Source: Phosphoribacter sp037046615
GTDB taxonomy: Bacteria > Actinomycetota > Actinomycetes > Actinomycetales > Dermatophilaceae
Direction: 5' to 3'
NCBI GenBank assembly: GCA_037046615.1
Contig: JBAOHD010000018.1
Location: 247,711 to 311,710, forward strand
Length of the DNA stretch: 64,000 nucleotides
This document shows, piece after piece, positions 52,022 to 61,345 of the stretch (position 1 is the first letter of the stretch; the number at the start of each line of letters is the position of its first letter). The position numbers and the translations under genes were made by a program. A model generated the notes under the pieces. That model was given only the letters and a program-made list of their open reading frames with translations. It was not told the DNA's origin and searched no databases.

Positions 52022-54691
52022 TCAGAGGCGGCGGACGCCGGTCGTGAGCAGGACGAGCTCACCCACGCTGTCGCTGGCGTCGAGATCGACGACTGCCTCG
52101 ATGACCCAGTCGTGGTCGCCCGCAGGGTCGACGATGGTCTGACGCACGTGCCACGCGCGGGTGACGAACTCCGCCACCCACTCGTCGGGTGGTGCAGCCT
52201 CGTCGATGTGCAGGTGGCTCGGACCCCGGGCGTCGGCATCGGTGACGATTTCGTCGTGCTCGTCCCAGTAGCCGCCCAACGCCTCATCCCACGCAGCCCT
52301 GCCCATGAGGACCGGGCGGGCAGGGTCGGTGAGCGCGGCGGCCGCCTGCTCCACGGCATCCAGGCCGGCGATGTCGTCTCGCGCCGCGAGCTTGACCCGG
52401 CGCCACATCGCCCGCCGGACCATCGTGCGCAGCGCGGTGACATTTGCCGACAGGGGGCGGGGCGGGCGCGGTGCCTCGGCGTCCGAGCGCGGCGAGATCG
52501 GGGCGCGGTGAGCGCTGGGGTCGACCAGGGCTTCCCACTCGTCGACGAGCGAGGAGTCGGTTTGCCGGATCGTTTCGCCGAGCCACTCGACGAGGTCTTC
52601 GAGATCGGGGGTGCGGTAGGCGTCGGGCACGGTCTGGCGAAGGGTGCGGTAGGCATCGGAGAGGTAGCGCAGGACGACCCCTTCGGACCGGGTGAGCCCG
52701 TAGCGGCTCACGAGATCGGTGAAGCTCATCGCCTGTTCCCACATCTCCCGGACGATCGACTTCGGGGCCAGGGCATCCTCGCCGAGCCACGGGTGAGTGT
52801 GCCGGTATGCCGTGTACGTCGCCTCGAGGAGCTCGGCGAGGGGCTGGGGCCACGTGACGTCTTCGAGGAGTTCCATGCGCTCCTCGTAGTGGACGCCGTC
52901 GGCCTTGAGCTCGGCGACGGCCTCGCCGCGCGCTGCCCACTGTTGGGCCAGGAGAACTGGTCTGGGGCTGTCGAGCACGGACTCGACGATGGATACGACG
53001 TCGAGGGCGTAGGTCGGCGCATCCGGGTCGAGGACATCGAGGGCCGCGAGAGCGAACTGCGCGAGCGGTTGGTTGAGGGCGAAGTCCGCCGGGAGGTCGA
53101 CTGTCAGCCGGAGGGTGCGGCCGGTCTCGTCCGCCGTGGGGAGGCGCTCGATGACGCCAGCGTCGATCAAGCTGCGGCCGAGGCGGAGTGCTCGCCGGGC
53201 GAGGCGCGCCTGGGCCGGGTGGTCTTCGTGGTTGTCGCGGGTGAGGCGCGACAAGGCGGCAACAGGGTCGCCAGGGCGAGCCACGACGTTGATGATCATC
53301 GCGTCGTCGACCTTCATCCGGGACACAAGCGCTTCGGGGGCCGCCGCGACGAGCTTGTCGAAGGTCGCCTCGGTCCAGACGATCTGTCCCGCAGCGGGTT
53401 TGACGCGTTGGACCCGTTTGATCTTTACAGGGTCGTCGCCAGCGCGGGCCAGGCGGCGGGCATTCTCGATGATGTGCTCGGGCGCTTGCACGACGACCTC
53501 GCCGCTGGTGTCGAACCCGGCCCGACCGGCGCGTCCAGCGATCTGGTGGAACTCGCGCGCCTTGAGCAGCCGCTCGCGTTGTCCGTCGAACTTCGTGAGT
53601 TGCGACAGGAGCACGGTGCGGATCGGGACGTTGATGCCGACACCGAGGGTGTCGGTGCCGCACACCACCTTGACCAGGCCGGCCTGAGCGAGCTGCTCGA
53701 CGGTCCGGCGGTAGCGGGGGAGCATGCCGGCATGATGGACGCCGATGCCGCGGCGCAGGAGTCCGCTCAAGACCCGGCCGAAGCCAGCACCGAAGCGCAC
53801 CGTGGCCAGTCGGTCGGCTATCTGTTGCTTCTCGCCCGGGGTCAGCAGGCCAGTCGAGCGCAAAGAGATCGCCTGGGCCGCGGCTGCGGCCTGCGACGGA
53901 TGGACGACGTAGACCGGCGCCCGGTGGGTCGAGACGATCTCGTCGAGGGTGTCCGCGATCGGGGTGAGCGCCCAGGTGTAGCTCAACGGCACCGGACGGT
54001 CGACGCTGGTGACCTCGGCGACGCCGACGCCCGTGCGGCGCGTGAGGTCTCGGGTGATCCGGCTCATGTCGCCGAGAGTGGCTGACATGAGGACGAACTG
54101 AGCCTGGGTCAGTTCGAGCAGAGGCACCTGCCAGGCCCACCCCCGCTGCGGGTCCGCGTAGTAGTGGAACTCGTCCATGACGATGGGACCGTCCAGGCCG
54201 GCGCCGGTCGCGCCTTGGCGCAGAGCCATATTGGCGAGCACCTCGGCGGTGCAACAGATGATCGGTGCGTCAGGGTTGACCGACGCATCGCCGGTGAGGA
54301 GGCCGACTCTCTCGGGCCCGAAGGTGTCACACAGAGCAAAGAACTTCTCGTTGACGAGGGCTTTGATGGGGGCGGTGTAGAAGCTGCGTCGCCCGGTCGC
54401 CAAGCCGAGGGCGTGCGCGCCCACGGCGACGAGCGACTTGCCCGACCCGGTCGGGGTCGCGAGCACGACGTGCTGCCCGGTCAGCAGCGCGATGACGGCT
54501 TCCTCTTGGTGGGGATAGAGCGTCAGACCCTCACCAAGCGCCCATGTGGTGAAACCGGCATAGAACGCGTCGGGATCGAGAGGGGCACCAGCCCCGTGCT
54601 CGCGCTCGGCGGGGATTGCCCCCGTGTCGCCTGCTGAGGCCAGCACCACCTCGACCAGCGGGTATGCCGGTGGGCTCAGGTGGGCGGGCAT
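52022..54691 (-). CDS. DEAD/DEAH-box RNA helicase with DUF3516 domain
   Basis: An 889-residue superfamily-2 helicase related to the Ski2/HelY type. It shows YPHQEEAVIALLTGQHVVLATPTGSGKSLVAVGAHA (Walker A), YTAPIKALVNEKFF, the DEVH-type box MDEFHYYADPQRGW, LMSATLGDM, GIGVHHAGMLPRYRRTVEQLAQAG, CGTDTLGVGINVPIRTVL and QIAGRAGRAGFDTSG. The C-terminal ~400 residues are the actinobacterial DUF3516 domain. RNA turnover or ribosome-related work is likely from the family, but the target is unknown. Its stop lies 23 bases from the octamer hairpin. Confidence 0.92.
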   Translation of the reverse strand: MPAHLSPPAYPLVEVVLASAGDTGAIPAEREHGAGAPLDPDAFYAGFTTWALGEGLTLYPHQEEAVIALLTGQHVVLATPTGSGKSLVAVGAHALGLATGRRSFYTAPIKALVNEKFFALCDTFGPERVGLLTGDASVNPDAPIICCTAEVLANMALRQGATGAGLDGPIVMDEFHYYADPQRGWAWQVPLLELTQAQFVLMSATLGDMSRITRDLTRRTGVGVAEVTSVDRPVPLSYTWALTPIADTLDEIVSTHRAPVYVVHPSQAAAAAQAISLRSTGLLTPGEKQQIADRLATVRFGAGFGRVLSGLLRRGIGVHHAGMLPRYRRTVEQLAQAGLVKVVCGTDTLGVGINVPIRTVLLSQLTKFDGQRERLLKAREFHQIAGRAGRAGFDTSGEVVVQAPEHIIENARRLARAGDDPVKIKRVQRVKPAAGQIVWTEATFDKLVAAAPEALVSRMKVDDAMIINVVARPGDPVAALSRLTRDNHEDHPAQARLARRALRLGRSLIDAGVIERLPTADETGRTLRLTVDLPADFALNQPLAQFALAALDVLDPDAPTYALDVVSIVESVLDSPRPVLLAQQWAARGEAVAELKADGVHYEERMELLEDVTWPQPLAELLEATYTAYRHTHPWLGEDALAPKSIVREMWEQAMSFTDLVSRYGLTRSEGVVLRYLSDAYRTLRQTVPDAYRTPDLEDLVEWLGETIRQTDSSLVDEWEALVDPSAHRAPISPRSDAEAPRPPRPLSANVTALRTMVRRAMWRRVKLAARDDIAGLDAVEQAAAALTDPARPVLMGRAAWDEALGGYWDEHDEIVTDADARGPSHLHIDEAAPPDEWVAEFVTRAWHVRQTIVDPAGDHDWVIEAVVDLDASDSVGELVLLTTGVRRL

Positions 54692-54720
54692 CTGCCCATC
54701 CTCTCAGCCCCCGACTGCAT

Positions 54721-54785
54721 CGATACCGGAGGACGGTGCCTGGCCCGCGATCCGGTATCGACTCGGGCATTGACTCCGGTATCGG
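54721..54785. repeat. GATACCGG palindromic element, related to the 22-kb repeats
   Basis: CGATACCGGA (54721-54730) and its reverse complement TCCGGTATCG (54751-54760) form a 10-bp stem. ACTCGGGCATTGACTCCGGTATCGG follows as a third partial arm (to 54785). The shared GATACCGG and GGTATCGACTCG words link it to the four units at 22011-22270. It separates the helicase gene from the ABC exporter genes. Confidence 0.7.
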
Positions 54786-54816
54786 CTCCGGGGTGGACGT
54801 TCGCAGAACGGGCTGC

Positions 54817-55668
54817 TCAGCGGCGCGACGCGCGAGAATAGCGCGAGACCGCCAGCGGGACGAACACCGCGAGCATGAGGATCGAGCCGACCAGGACGGT
54901 CGCCACGGGGTGGCGCATCGGGAAGGCGTCGGGCACGGGTGCCAGGCCGACATTGCCGAAGAGCGCGCGAGCGGCCTGCACGAGGGCCGACACGGGGTTC
55001 CAGTTGGCAAAGGCTTCCAACGGGCCGGGGAGGTTCTGGGACTGGACGAACGCGTTGGAGATGAACGTCAGCGGGAAGAGGATCATGAACGACGCGTTGT
55101 TGATGACCTCGGGTGTCCGCACCATCATGCCGATGAGTGCCATGACCCAGCTGAATGCGTAACTGAACAACAGCAGCAAGCCGACGCCGCCGAGGAACGA
55201 CACCAAGCCCTCGTGGAAGCGCCACCCGACGACTAGCCCGGTGAGAATCATGATGACCATCGAGATCGTGTTGAGGGCCAGATCGGCGGCCGTCCGTCCG
55301 AGCAGGACTGCGGCCGGGTGCATCGGGAGCGTCCGGAAGCGGTCGATGATCCCGTCCTTGAGGTCCTGCGCCATGCCAAAGCCGGAGAAGGTCGCCCCGA
55401 AGAGCACCGTCTGACCGAAGATGCCGGCCATGAGGTAATCGGTGTAGTTGGTGCCCTCGACCCGGATCGACCCGCCATAGACCTGACTGAACAGCAGGAC
55501 GAACATGATCGGCTGCAGCACGGCGAAGACGATGTAGTCAGGGCTGCGCTTGAACTTCAGCAGGTTGCGCCAGGTGATCGTCCAGGCGTCACTGAGCAGC
55601 GGGACACGTGGACCGTCCGGCCGGGGGAGTGCCGTGGAGTGGGTATGCCGTGCCAGCTCGGTGCTCAT
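54817..55668 (-). CDS. ABC-2 type permease (DrrB-like)
   Basis: A 283-residue membrane protein with about six hydrophobic helices and the ABC2 signature AQDLKDGIIDRFRTLPMHPAAVLLGRTAADL, plus INNASFMILFPLTFISNAFVQSQNLPGPL. This is typical of the DrrB daunorubicin-resistance permease group. The start overlaps the ATPase stop by four bases, so both are translated together as a half-transporter pair. The substrate is unknown. Confidence 0.92.
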   Translation of the reverse strand: MSTELARHTHSTALPRPDGPRVPLLSDAWTITWRNLLKFKRSPDYIVFAVLQPIMFVLLFSQVYGGSIRVEGTNYTDYLMAGIFGQTVLFGATFSGFGMAQDLKDGIIDRFRTLPMHPAAVLLGRTAADLALNTISMVIMILTGLVVGWRFHEGLVSFLGGVGLLLLFSYAFSWVMALIGMMVRTPEVINNASFMILFPLTFISNAFVQSQNLPGPLEAFANWNPVSALVQAARALFGNVGLAPVPDAFPMRHPVATVLVGSILMLAVFVPLAVSRYSRASRR

Positions 55669-56723
55669 GAGGCGGCTCCATCCATGTCCGAGGTGCCCGA
55701 GGCGATCGAGGCGCCCGAGCTGCTTGAGGTGCCCGAGGTTGCTGATGCGTCACGAGTGTCGGGGTCGCCCACAGCTTCGGCCGGGTGGCCGGTGAGTGTG
55801 AGGAAGACATCGTCGAGCGTGGGGCGCCGGATGCCGGCATCGTGCAACTCGACTCCCGCCTGTCCAAGCTCGGCCAGGGCGCTCGCCAGGGTGCTCGGCC
55901 CGCGCTGCACGGGGACCTCCAACGATCGACCCGAGTCGTCGACGGTGACCGGGCCCGCGCCGTGCCGGGCGAGAATGTCGCGTGCCACGGCCGTGTCGGC
56001 CGCGTCGACGAGGGCAAGCGCGATGCGGTGGCCACCGATCTGTGCTTTGAGTTCGTCGGCGGTGCCTTGCGCGATGACCCGACCTTGGTCGATGACCGAG
56101 ATGCTGTCGGCGAGGTGATCGGCCTCTTCGAGGTATTGCGTCGTCAGCAGGACCGTCGTGCCGCCCGCGACGAGACTCTTGATGACCGCCCACAGAGCGA
56201 TCCGACTGCGCGGGTCGAGCCCGGTCGTGGGCTCGTCGAGGAAGAGCACCTTGGGGTTGATGACGAGCGCGCCTGCAAGGTCGATCCGCCGCCTCATGCC
56301 TCCGGAAAACCCTTTGACGGGCCGATTGCCGGCCTCGGAGAGATCGAACAGCTCGATGAGTTCGCGAGCGCGAGACCGTGCCTCCTGAGTGCCCAGGTGA
56401 TAGAGACGGCCGACCATTTCGAGGTTTTCGAGGCCGGTGAGGTTTTCGTCGACCGCGGCATACTGGCCGCTCGATCCGATGACGCGCTTGACCTCGCGCG
56501 CTTGCGTGAGGACGTCGAGGCCGGCGACCTTTGCGGTGCCGGAGTCGGGCCGGATGAGCGTGGTGAGGACCTTGACCGCGGTCGTCTTCCCGGCGCCATT
56601 GGGGCCGAGGAGGCCGGTCACCGTGCCTTCTGGCACCTCGAGGCTGAGGCCGGCCAAGGCATGGACCGCCTGGTCGCGGGCCTGATAGGTCTTGCGCAGG
56701 TCATGCGCTTCGATGATGGGCAC
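55665..56723 (-). CDS. ABC transporter ATP-binding protein (DrrA-like)
   Basis: A 352-residue ATPase with Walker A GLLGPNGAGKTTAVKVLTTL, the Q-loop region SSGQYAAVDENLTG, the signature FSGGMRRRIDLA, Walker B KVLFLDEPTTGLDP and the switch His in LLTTQYLEEAD. The C-terminal region (GTADELKAQIGGHRIALALVDAADTA and beyond) matches the DrrA extension. A Ser/Gly/Asp-rich tail of ~40 residues follows. It exports an unknown, possibly amphipathic, compound with the downstream permease. Confidence 0.93.
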   Translation of the reverse strand: MPIIEAHDLRKTYQARDQAVHALAGLSLEVPEGTVTGLLGPNGAGKTTAVKVLTTLIRPDSGTAKVAGLDVLTQAREVKRVIGSSGQYAAVDENLTGLENLEMVGRLYHLGTQEARSRARELIELFDLSEAGNRPVKGFSGGMRRRIDLAGALVINPKVLFLDEPTTGLDPRSRIALWAVIKSLVAGGTTVLLTTQYLEEADHLADSISVIDQGRVIAQGTADELKAQIGGHRIALALVDAADTAVARDILARHGAGPVTVDDSGRSLEVPVQRGPSTLASALAELGQAGVELHDAGIRRPTLDDVFLTLTGHPAEAVGDPDTRDASATSGTSSSSGASIASGTSDMDGAAS

Positions 56724-56802
56724 CCCGGCACCCTAACCGCTGGCACCGACAACGCAGTGCGGTCGATGGACGGTGCAGAAGCAGACGCCGCCGGGTGGGA
56801 GG

Positions 56803-57726
56803 ATGTCAGCCGTGCTCGGCGCGCTGCAGGGATTCGTGACGATCTCCGCCGTCGTTGCCGTCGGCTGGGTCCTCGCCGATCGCAAGGTGCTCGACCTCGC
56901 CGCCCAGCGGATCCTCGCCGACCTCGCGTTTTTCGTCGCGTCGCCGGCACTCTTGCTCGTCATCCTCGCCAAGGCGCCCGTCACCGCTGTGCTGTCGCCG
57001 CAGTTGCTCGTCGCACTTGGCAGCGCACTGACCGTGATGGCCATCGCGTATGCCGTGTCCCGTCGCCGCTGGCACGCCGGGCTGTCGGAGTCGGTCATGG
57101 CGGCCCTGTCGGCCGGCTACGTCAACTCGGCCAACCTCGGCATCCCGATCGCGATCTATGTGCTCGGCGATGCGACGCACTCCGCACCGCTGCTGCTCGT
57201 CCAACTTCTGCTCTTCACACCGATCAGCATGACGATCCTCGACTCGCAACTGGACGGAGCCAAGCCTGGATTGGTCGCTCGCCTCGCGGGGCTGTTCCGT
57301 AACCCGATCACCGTCGGAGCCCTCTTGGGCTTGGTGGTGTCACTCACCGGTTTCCAGATCCCCGAGGTGGCCCTCGCGCCGCTCACGCTCATCGGCAACC
57401 TGGCGGTGCCCGGCATGCTCATCGCCTTCGGGATCTCACTTCGCCTTGGGCAACGTCCAGGTGAGCATTTCGGTCGGCTCGGCTTCTTGGCCGCCCTCAA
57501 ACTCGTCGTGCAACCCATCGTTGCGGGGCTGCTGGCCTTGGCGTTGGGGATCCGGGGGCACGGCGTCCTCGTCTCCGTCGTGATGGCCGCACTCCCCACG
57601 GCGCAGAACATCTTCACCTATGCCCTGCGCTACGAGAAGGCCATCTTCCTCACTCGAGACGCCATCTTTGTCTCGACATTCGGCAGCGTCCCGGTGATCC
57701 TCCTGGCAGCCGCCCTCCTGCACTAG
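56803..57726 (+). CDS. AEC family transporter (auxin efflux carrier-like)
   Basis: A 307-residue membrane protein of about ten helices. Marks include ALSAGYVNSANLGIPIAIYVLGD (the helix-break NxANLGxP region), LLALALGIRG and VVMAALPTAQNIFTYALRYE near the end. Bacterial AEC proteins move organic acids such as malate or malonate; the substrate is not determinable. ATG 56803 (GGGAGG upstream) is chosen. It converges on the FAD oxidoreductase gene with six bases between the stops. Confidence 0.9.
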   Translation: MSAVLGALQGFVTISAVVAVGWVLADRKVLDLAAQRILADLAFFVASPALLLVILAKAPVTAVLSPQLLVALGSALTVMAIAYAVSRRRWHAGLSESVMAALSAGYVNSANLGIPIAIYVLGDATHSAPLLLVQLLLFTPISMTILDSQLDGAKPGLVARLAGLFRNPITVGALLGLVVSLTGFQIPEVALAPLTLIGNLAVPGMLIAFGISLRLGQRPGEHFGRLGFLAALKLVVQPIVAGLLALALGIRGHGVLVSVVMAALPTAQNIFTYALRYEKAIFLTRDAIFVSTFGSVPVILLAAALLH

Positions 57727-57731
57727 CGACG

Positions 57732-59153
57732 TCAGTGACCGGTGAGCGCCGCCAGCACCCGGCCGAGCACCGCTGGGCGACCGGTCGCCCGCTCCTCGGC
57801 GTCCGCCCACCCGGCGACCCGCAGCCCCGCGTTGACCCCGAGCCACCGGAGTGGCTCCGGCTCCCAGGCCGGTGAGTGATGACCGACCCACGGCAATCGC
57901 GTGACCGCGGAGGAGACCCCCCGGATGAGGTCAGCGAGCGTGCGTCCGGCGAGGTTGCTCGTCGCGACGCCGTCACCGACGTAACCTCCGGCAGTCCCGA
58001 AGCCTGACGCGGGGTCGTACGTCACGCGGGGATGCCAGTCTCGCGCGATGCCGAGCGGACCTCCCCACTGGTGAGTCACGGCATACTCCGCCGTCACCGG
58101 GAAGAGGTCGTGCAGGGTCTCGACGATGTCAGCGAAAACCTTTGGCTCGGAGTCGAATTCAGGTCTGATGCGCGAGCCGAAGTGGTAGGGCGCGCCGCGT
58201 CCGCCGAAGGCGATCCGGTCATCGACGGTGCGCTGACCATAGATGACGACATGGCGGTGGTCGGCGAAGGTCTCCCGCCGCGCGAGCCCGATCTCGTCCC
58301 ACACCGCGGCGGGCAGCGGTTCGGTCGCGATCATGAGGGAGTAGACCGGGGCCACGGAGCGCCGGAGCCCCGGCAAGCGCGCGGTCCAGGCTTCAGTCGC
58401 TCGCACGGTATGCCGCGCACGGATGCTGCGCCCGGAGGCGAGGACGACTCGTCCGGCCGAGGCGCCGGTGACCGTGACCCCCTCGATGATGCGGCCGCCG
58501 CGCCGACGCACCGCCGCAGCGATGCCGTCGACGAGACGTCGTGGGTGGACCCGAGCGCAGTGGGGGTTGAAGGTCGCCCCGAGCAGACCGCTCATGGCGA
58601 CCCGTTCGCAGGCTTCGGGTGCATCGAGCCAGCCGGTGCCGTCAGCCCACACGGCGCCGGCGTCCGCAGCCGCCCGGGCCCGGACGACCTGGGCCGGAGT
58701 CCGGGCTCCGACGACCGTGCCGCCCTGGTGGAAACCCGCGTCGATCTCTTCGTCGGCGCAGACGCGACCGACCTCTCGCACCGTGCCCTGCAGCGCCCTC
58801 ACGAGGTCCTTCGCCGCCTGGGCGCCGTGGGTCTTCGCGATGGTCTCGGCGCCGACGGGATAGAGCGCGGAGACCCAGCCGCCGTTGCGCCCACTGGCGC
58901 CGAAGCCGACGTGAGCTGCGTCGACGACGAGGACGTCGAGCGACGGGTCGGCCAGCAACAGGTAGTAGGCCGTCCACAGTCCGGTGTAGCCGGCCCCGAC
59001 GATGCAGACGTCGACGTGGGCGGGCACCTCGGCGACGGGTGAATGAGATTCCGTCGCACCGGCATACGGATCAGGAGCAGGTATGCCGTCCGCCCGCCGC
59101 TCGCCCGCGGAGTCATCCCACCACAGGGGGAGCGACCCGACCGCGGGACTCAC
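57732..59153 (-). CDS. FAD-dependent oxidoreductase, PuuB/DAO-like
   Basis: A 473-residue flavoprotein with the dinucleotide motif VDVCIVGAGYTGLWTAYYLLLADPSLDVLVVDA near residue 47, GFGASGRNGGWVSALYP (DAO type), and a C-terminal GTAGGYVGDGVATSNLAGRTLADLI. The closest family by pattern is gamma-glutamylputrescine oxidase. The stop of the aminotransferase gene overlaps its start by four bases, and the regulator is directly upstream, so I infer a role in oxidising a polyamine or its derivative. The exact substrate is not proven. Confidence 0.88.
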   Translation of the reverse strand: MSPAVGSLPLWWDDSAGERRADGIPAPDPYAGATESHSPVAEVPAHVDVCIVGAGYTGLWTAYYLLLADPSLDVLVVDAAHVGFGASGRNGGWVSALYPVGAETIAKTHGAQAAKDLVRALQGTVREVGRVCADEEIDAGFHQGGTVVGARTPAQVVRARAAADAGAVWADGTGWLDAPEACERVAMSGLLGATFNPHCARVHPRRLVDGIAAAVRRRGGRIIEGVTVTGASAGRVVLASGRSIRARHTVRATEAWTARLPGLRRSVAPVYSLMIATEPLPAAVWDEIGLARRETFADHRHVVIYGQRTVDDRIAFGGRGAPYHFGSRIRPEFDSEPKVFADIVETLHDLFPVTAEYAVTHQWGGPLGIARDWHPRVTYDPASGFGTAGGYVGDGVATSNLAGRTLADLIRGVSSAVTRLPWVGHHSPAWEPEPLRWLGVNAGLRVAGWADAEERATGRPAVLGRVLAALTGH

Positions 59154-60589
59154 AGGTGTTTGTCGGCGTCCTGGAGCACCGAGCGCAACCGCGAGGCGAT
59201 GTCGGCGAACTCCGGCTCGCCGATGATGAGCGGGGGAGCGAGCTGGATCACGGGGTCGCCGCGGTCGTCGGCGCGGCAGTACAGCCCTGCATCGAAAAGC
59301 GCCTTGGACAGATAGCCGCGGAGCAGCCGCTCGCTCTCGCCTTCGTCGAAGGTCTCTCGGGTCGCCTTGTCTTTGACCAACTCGATCCCGTAGAAGTAGC
59401 CCTCGCCCCGGACGTCACCGACGATCGGGAGATCGAGGAGCCCCTCCAGCGCGGCGCGCAGTTTCGGAGCGTTTTCGCGCACGTGCGCGTTGAGCCCCTC
59501 GCGCTCGAAGATGTCGAGGTTGGCCATCGCCACGGCACACGCAATGGGGTGTCCGCCGAAGGTATAGCCATGGGGGAAGTAGTTTGTCCCCTGCCGAAAC
59601 GGCTCGAAGAGGCGATCGCTGGCGATCATCGCGCCCAAGGGGGCATAGCCGGAGGTGATCCCCTTCGCGGTTGTAATGATGTCCGGGACGTAACCGAGTT
59701 GGTTGCAGGCAAACCAGTCCCCGATCCGACCGAAAGCGCAGATCGTCTCGTCCGAGACGAGCAGGACGTCGTACTCGTCGCAGATCTCCCGGACCCGCTC
59801 GAAGTAGCCCGGCGGCGGCGGGAAGCAGCCACCGGAGTTCTGGACCGGCTCGAGGAAGACGGCTGCGACACTGTCCGGGCCTTCGAACTCGATCGCCTCC
59901 GCGATCCGGTTGGCCGCCCACAGCCCGAACGCCTTCGGGTCCTCGCGCAGGTGTTCCGGCGCGCGGTAGATGTTGGTGTTGGGCACCTTGTGCCCGCCAG
60001 GCACCAACGGCTCGAACGGCAACTTCGCCGCCGGTATGCCGGTGATCGACAGGGCTCCTTGGGTGGTGCCGTGGTAGGCCACCGACCTGCTGATGACCTT
60101 GTGTTTGAGGGGCTTGCCCTGGAGCTTGAAGTACTGCTTGGCGAGCTTCCACGCCGACTCGACTGCCTCGCCACCCCCGGTGGTGAAAAAGACCCGGTTG
60201 AGGTCTCCGGGGGCATAGTAGGCGAGGCGTTCGGCCAGTTCGATCGCGCGCGGGTGGGCATAGGACCACAGCGGGAAGTAGGCGATCTTGCCGTACTGCG
60301 CCGCCGCGGCGTCGGCCAACTCCTGCCGTCCGTGACCGACCTGCACCGTGAACAGGCCAGACAGACCGTCGAGATAGCGGTTGCCACGGTCGTCCCAGAT
60401 GTAAGCGCCGTCGCCCTTGACGATGATCGGCACCGTGTGGGCGCTCGGCCCGTCCGAGGTGTCGTCGAAGATGGAGTGACGGGTGAAATGCATCCAGAGG
60501 TGGTCGCGGGCCGCCTCGGAATAGAGCTTGCCCGTGCCGGTGTGGTAGTCGGAGCTGGGCTCCCAGACCTCGTTGGGATAGATCGTCAT
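59150..60589 (-). CDS. Class III aminotransferase, putrescine/polyamine type
   Basis: A 479-residue PLP enzyme with GKLYSEAARDHLWMHFTRHS, GNRYLDGLSGLFTVQVGHGR, FFTTGGGEAVESAWKLAKQY, EPVQNSGGCFPPPPGYFERVREIC, SDETICAFGRIG and the PLP Lys in TTAKGITSGYAPLGA. It resembles SpuC/putrescine- or cadaverine-type aminotransferases in length and motif order. Together with the FAD oxidoreductase, the downstream aldehyde dehydrogenase and a polyamine-binding protein, it forms a putrescine catabolism locus. Both ends overlap neighbouring genes by four bases. Confidence 0.88.
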   Translation of the reverse strand: MTIYPNEVWEPSSDYHTGTGKLYSEAARDHLWMHFTRHSIFDDTSDGPSAHTVPIIVKGDGAYIWDDRGNRYLDGLSGLFTVQVGHGRQELADAAAAQYGKIAYFPLWSYAHPRAIELAERLAYYAPGDLNRVFFTTGGGEAVESAWKLAKQYFKLQGKPLKHKVISRSVAYHGTTQGALSITGIPAAKLPFEPLVPGGHKVPNTNIYRAPEHLREDPKAFGLWAANRIAEAIEFEGPDSVAAVFLEPVQNSGGCFPPPPGYFERVREICDEYDVLLVSDETICAFGRIGDWFACNQLGYVPDIITTAKGITSGYAPLGAMIASDRLFEPFRQGTNYFPHGYTFGGHPIACAVAMANLDIFEREGLNAHVRENAPKLRAALEGLLDLPIVGDVRGEGYFYGIELVKDKATRETFDEGESERLLRGYLSKALFDAGLYCRADDRGDPVIQLAPPLIIGEPEFADIASRLRSVLQDADKHL

Positions 60590-61098
60590 CGGGTCCCCCA
60601 GTTGTAATGCTGCTTGTTGAGCTGCAGGTAGACGAATGTCTCCGTTGCCACGACGCCGGGCAGGGTGCGGATCTCGGTCGCGATGACGTCGAGCAGATGG
60701 GCGTCGTCCTCGCAGACAATCTCGGCGAGGATGTCGAAGCTGCCCGCGGTCGTCACGACATAGGGCACCTCGGGGAGCGCGCTGAGGGCAGACGCGACAT
60801 CTCGCATGTCTCCAGACACCTTGATGCCGACGAGGGCCTGACGTTTGAAGCCGACCTGCATCGGGTCGGTGACCGCGACGATCTGGACCACACCGCCGTC
60901 GATGAGCTTCTGGATCCGCGCCCGCACGGCAGCCTCGGATAGCCCGACGGCGGCGGCGATCGCGGCATACGACTTGCGTCCGTCAGCCTGCAACTGCTCG
61001 ATGATCGACTTCGAAATCTCATCGAGCGCCACAGCGTGCGACATCGAGCCACGGGCCCCTCGGGGCGGGCGGGGAGGGCGGTCGACACCGGAGGTCAT
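60586..61098 (-). CDS. Lrp/AsnC family transcriptional regulator
   Basis: A 170-residue regulator with an N-terminal winged helix (DEISKSIIEQLQADGRKSYAAIAAAVGLSEAAVRARIQKLIDGGVV) and a C-terminal RAM effector domain (VGIKVSGDMRDVASALSALPEVPYVVTTAGSFDILAEIVC). It heads a three-gene minus-strand operon and is divergent from the aldehyde dehydrogenase gene. It probably senses a polyamine or amino-acid intermediate. A start at the inner Met (MSHAVAL, residue 19) is also possible. Confidence 0.92.
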   Translation of the reverse strand: MTSGVDRPPRPPRGARGSMSHAVALDEISKSIIEQLQADGRKSYAAIAAAVGLSEAAVRARIQKLIDGGVVQIVAVTDPMQVGFKRQALVGIKVSGDMRDVASALSALPEVPYVVTTAGSFDILAEIVCEDDAHLLDVIATEIRTLPGVVATETFVYLQLNKQHYNWGTR

Positions 61099-61157
61099 GA
61101 CCGCATCGTGACGCTCTCCCGCGGTTATCGCAACCCCTTGATGGGCTGGGATCCGCT

Positions 61158-61230
61158 GAAACCGCGGTGAACGATCGGTCGGTCATGCGAAATCCGCGTA
61201 AGAAGGCTGACAGGTCTACCGAAATCCGCG
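61158..61230. promoter_or_regulatory. Three GAAA-CCGCG repeats spaced 31-32 bp, candidate Lrp operator
   Basis: GAAACCGCG at 61158-61166 and GAAATCCGCG at 61189-61198 and 61221-61230 recur at 31 and 32 bp, i.e. on the same DNA face, in the 247-bp gap between the divergent Lrp regulator and the aldehyde dehydrogenase gene. Lrp-family octamers wrap DNA with such phased sites. This supports shared regulation of both arms. Confidence 0.5.
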
Positions 61231-61345
61231 ACCAACCGTTAGATTGCGGCAACCGCACGTCTCCCCGGGCCCAAGGTGTCGACCGTTGGTCGGCTGCCCT
61301 GGCTCGGGTGGCGTGCCCGTCGAACGGATGAATCTGGAGGACACC

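Noticed and set aside
51959..54085. Long + strand open frame opposite the helicase gene
   Set aside because: It is the antisense shadow of a well-supported helicase and has the composition typical of high-GC antisense frames.
58619..60607. Long + strand open frame opposite the FAD oxidoreductase and aminotransferase
   Set aside because: It lies across two clear minus-strand enzymes and has an Arg-rich, family-less translation.
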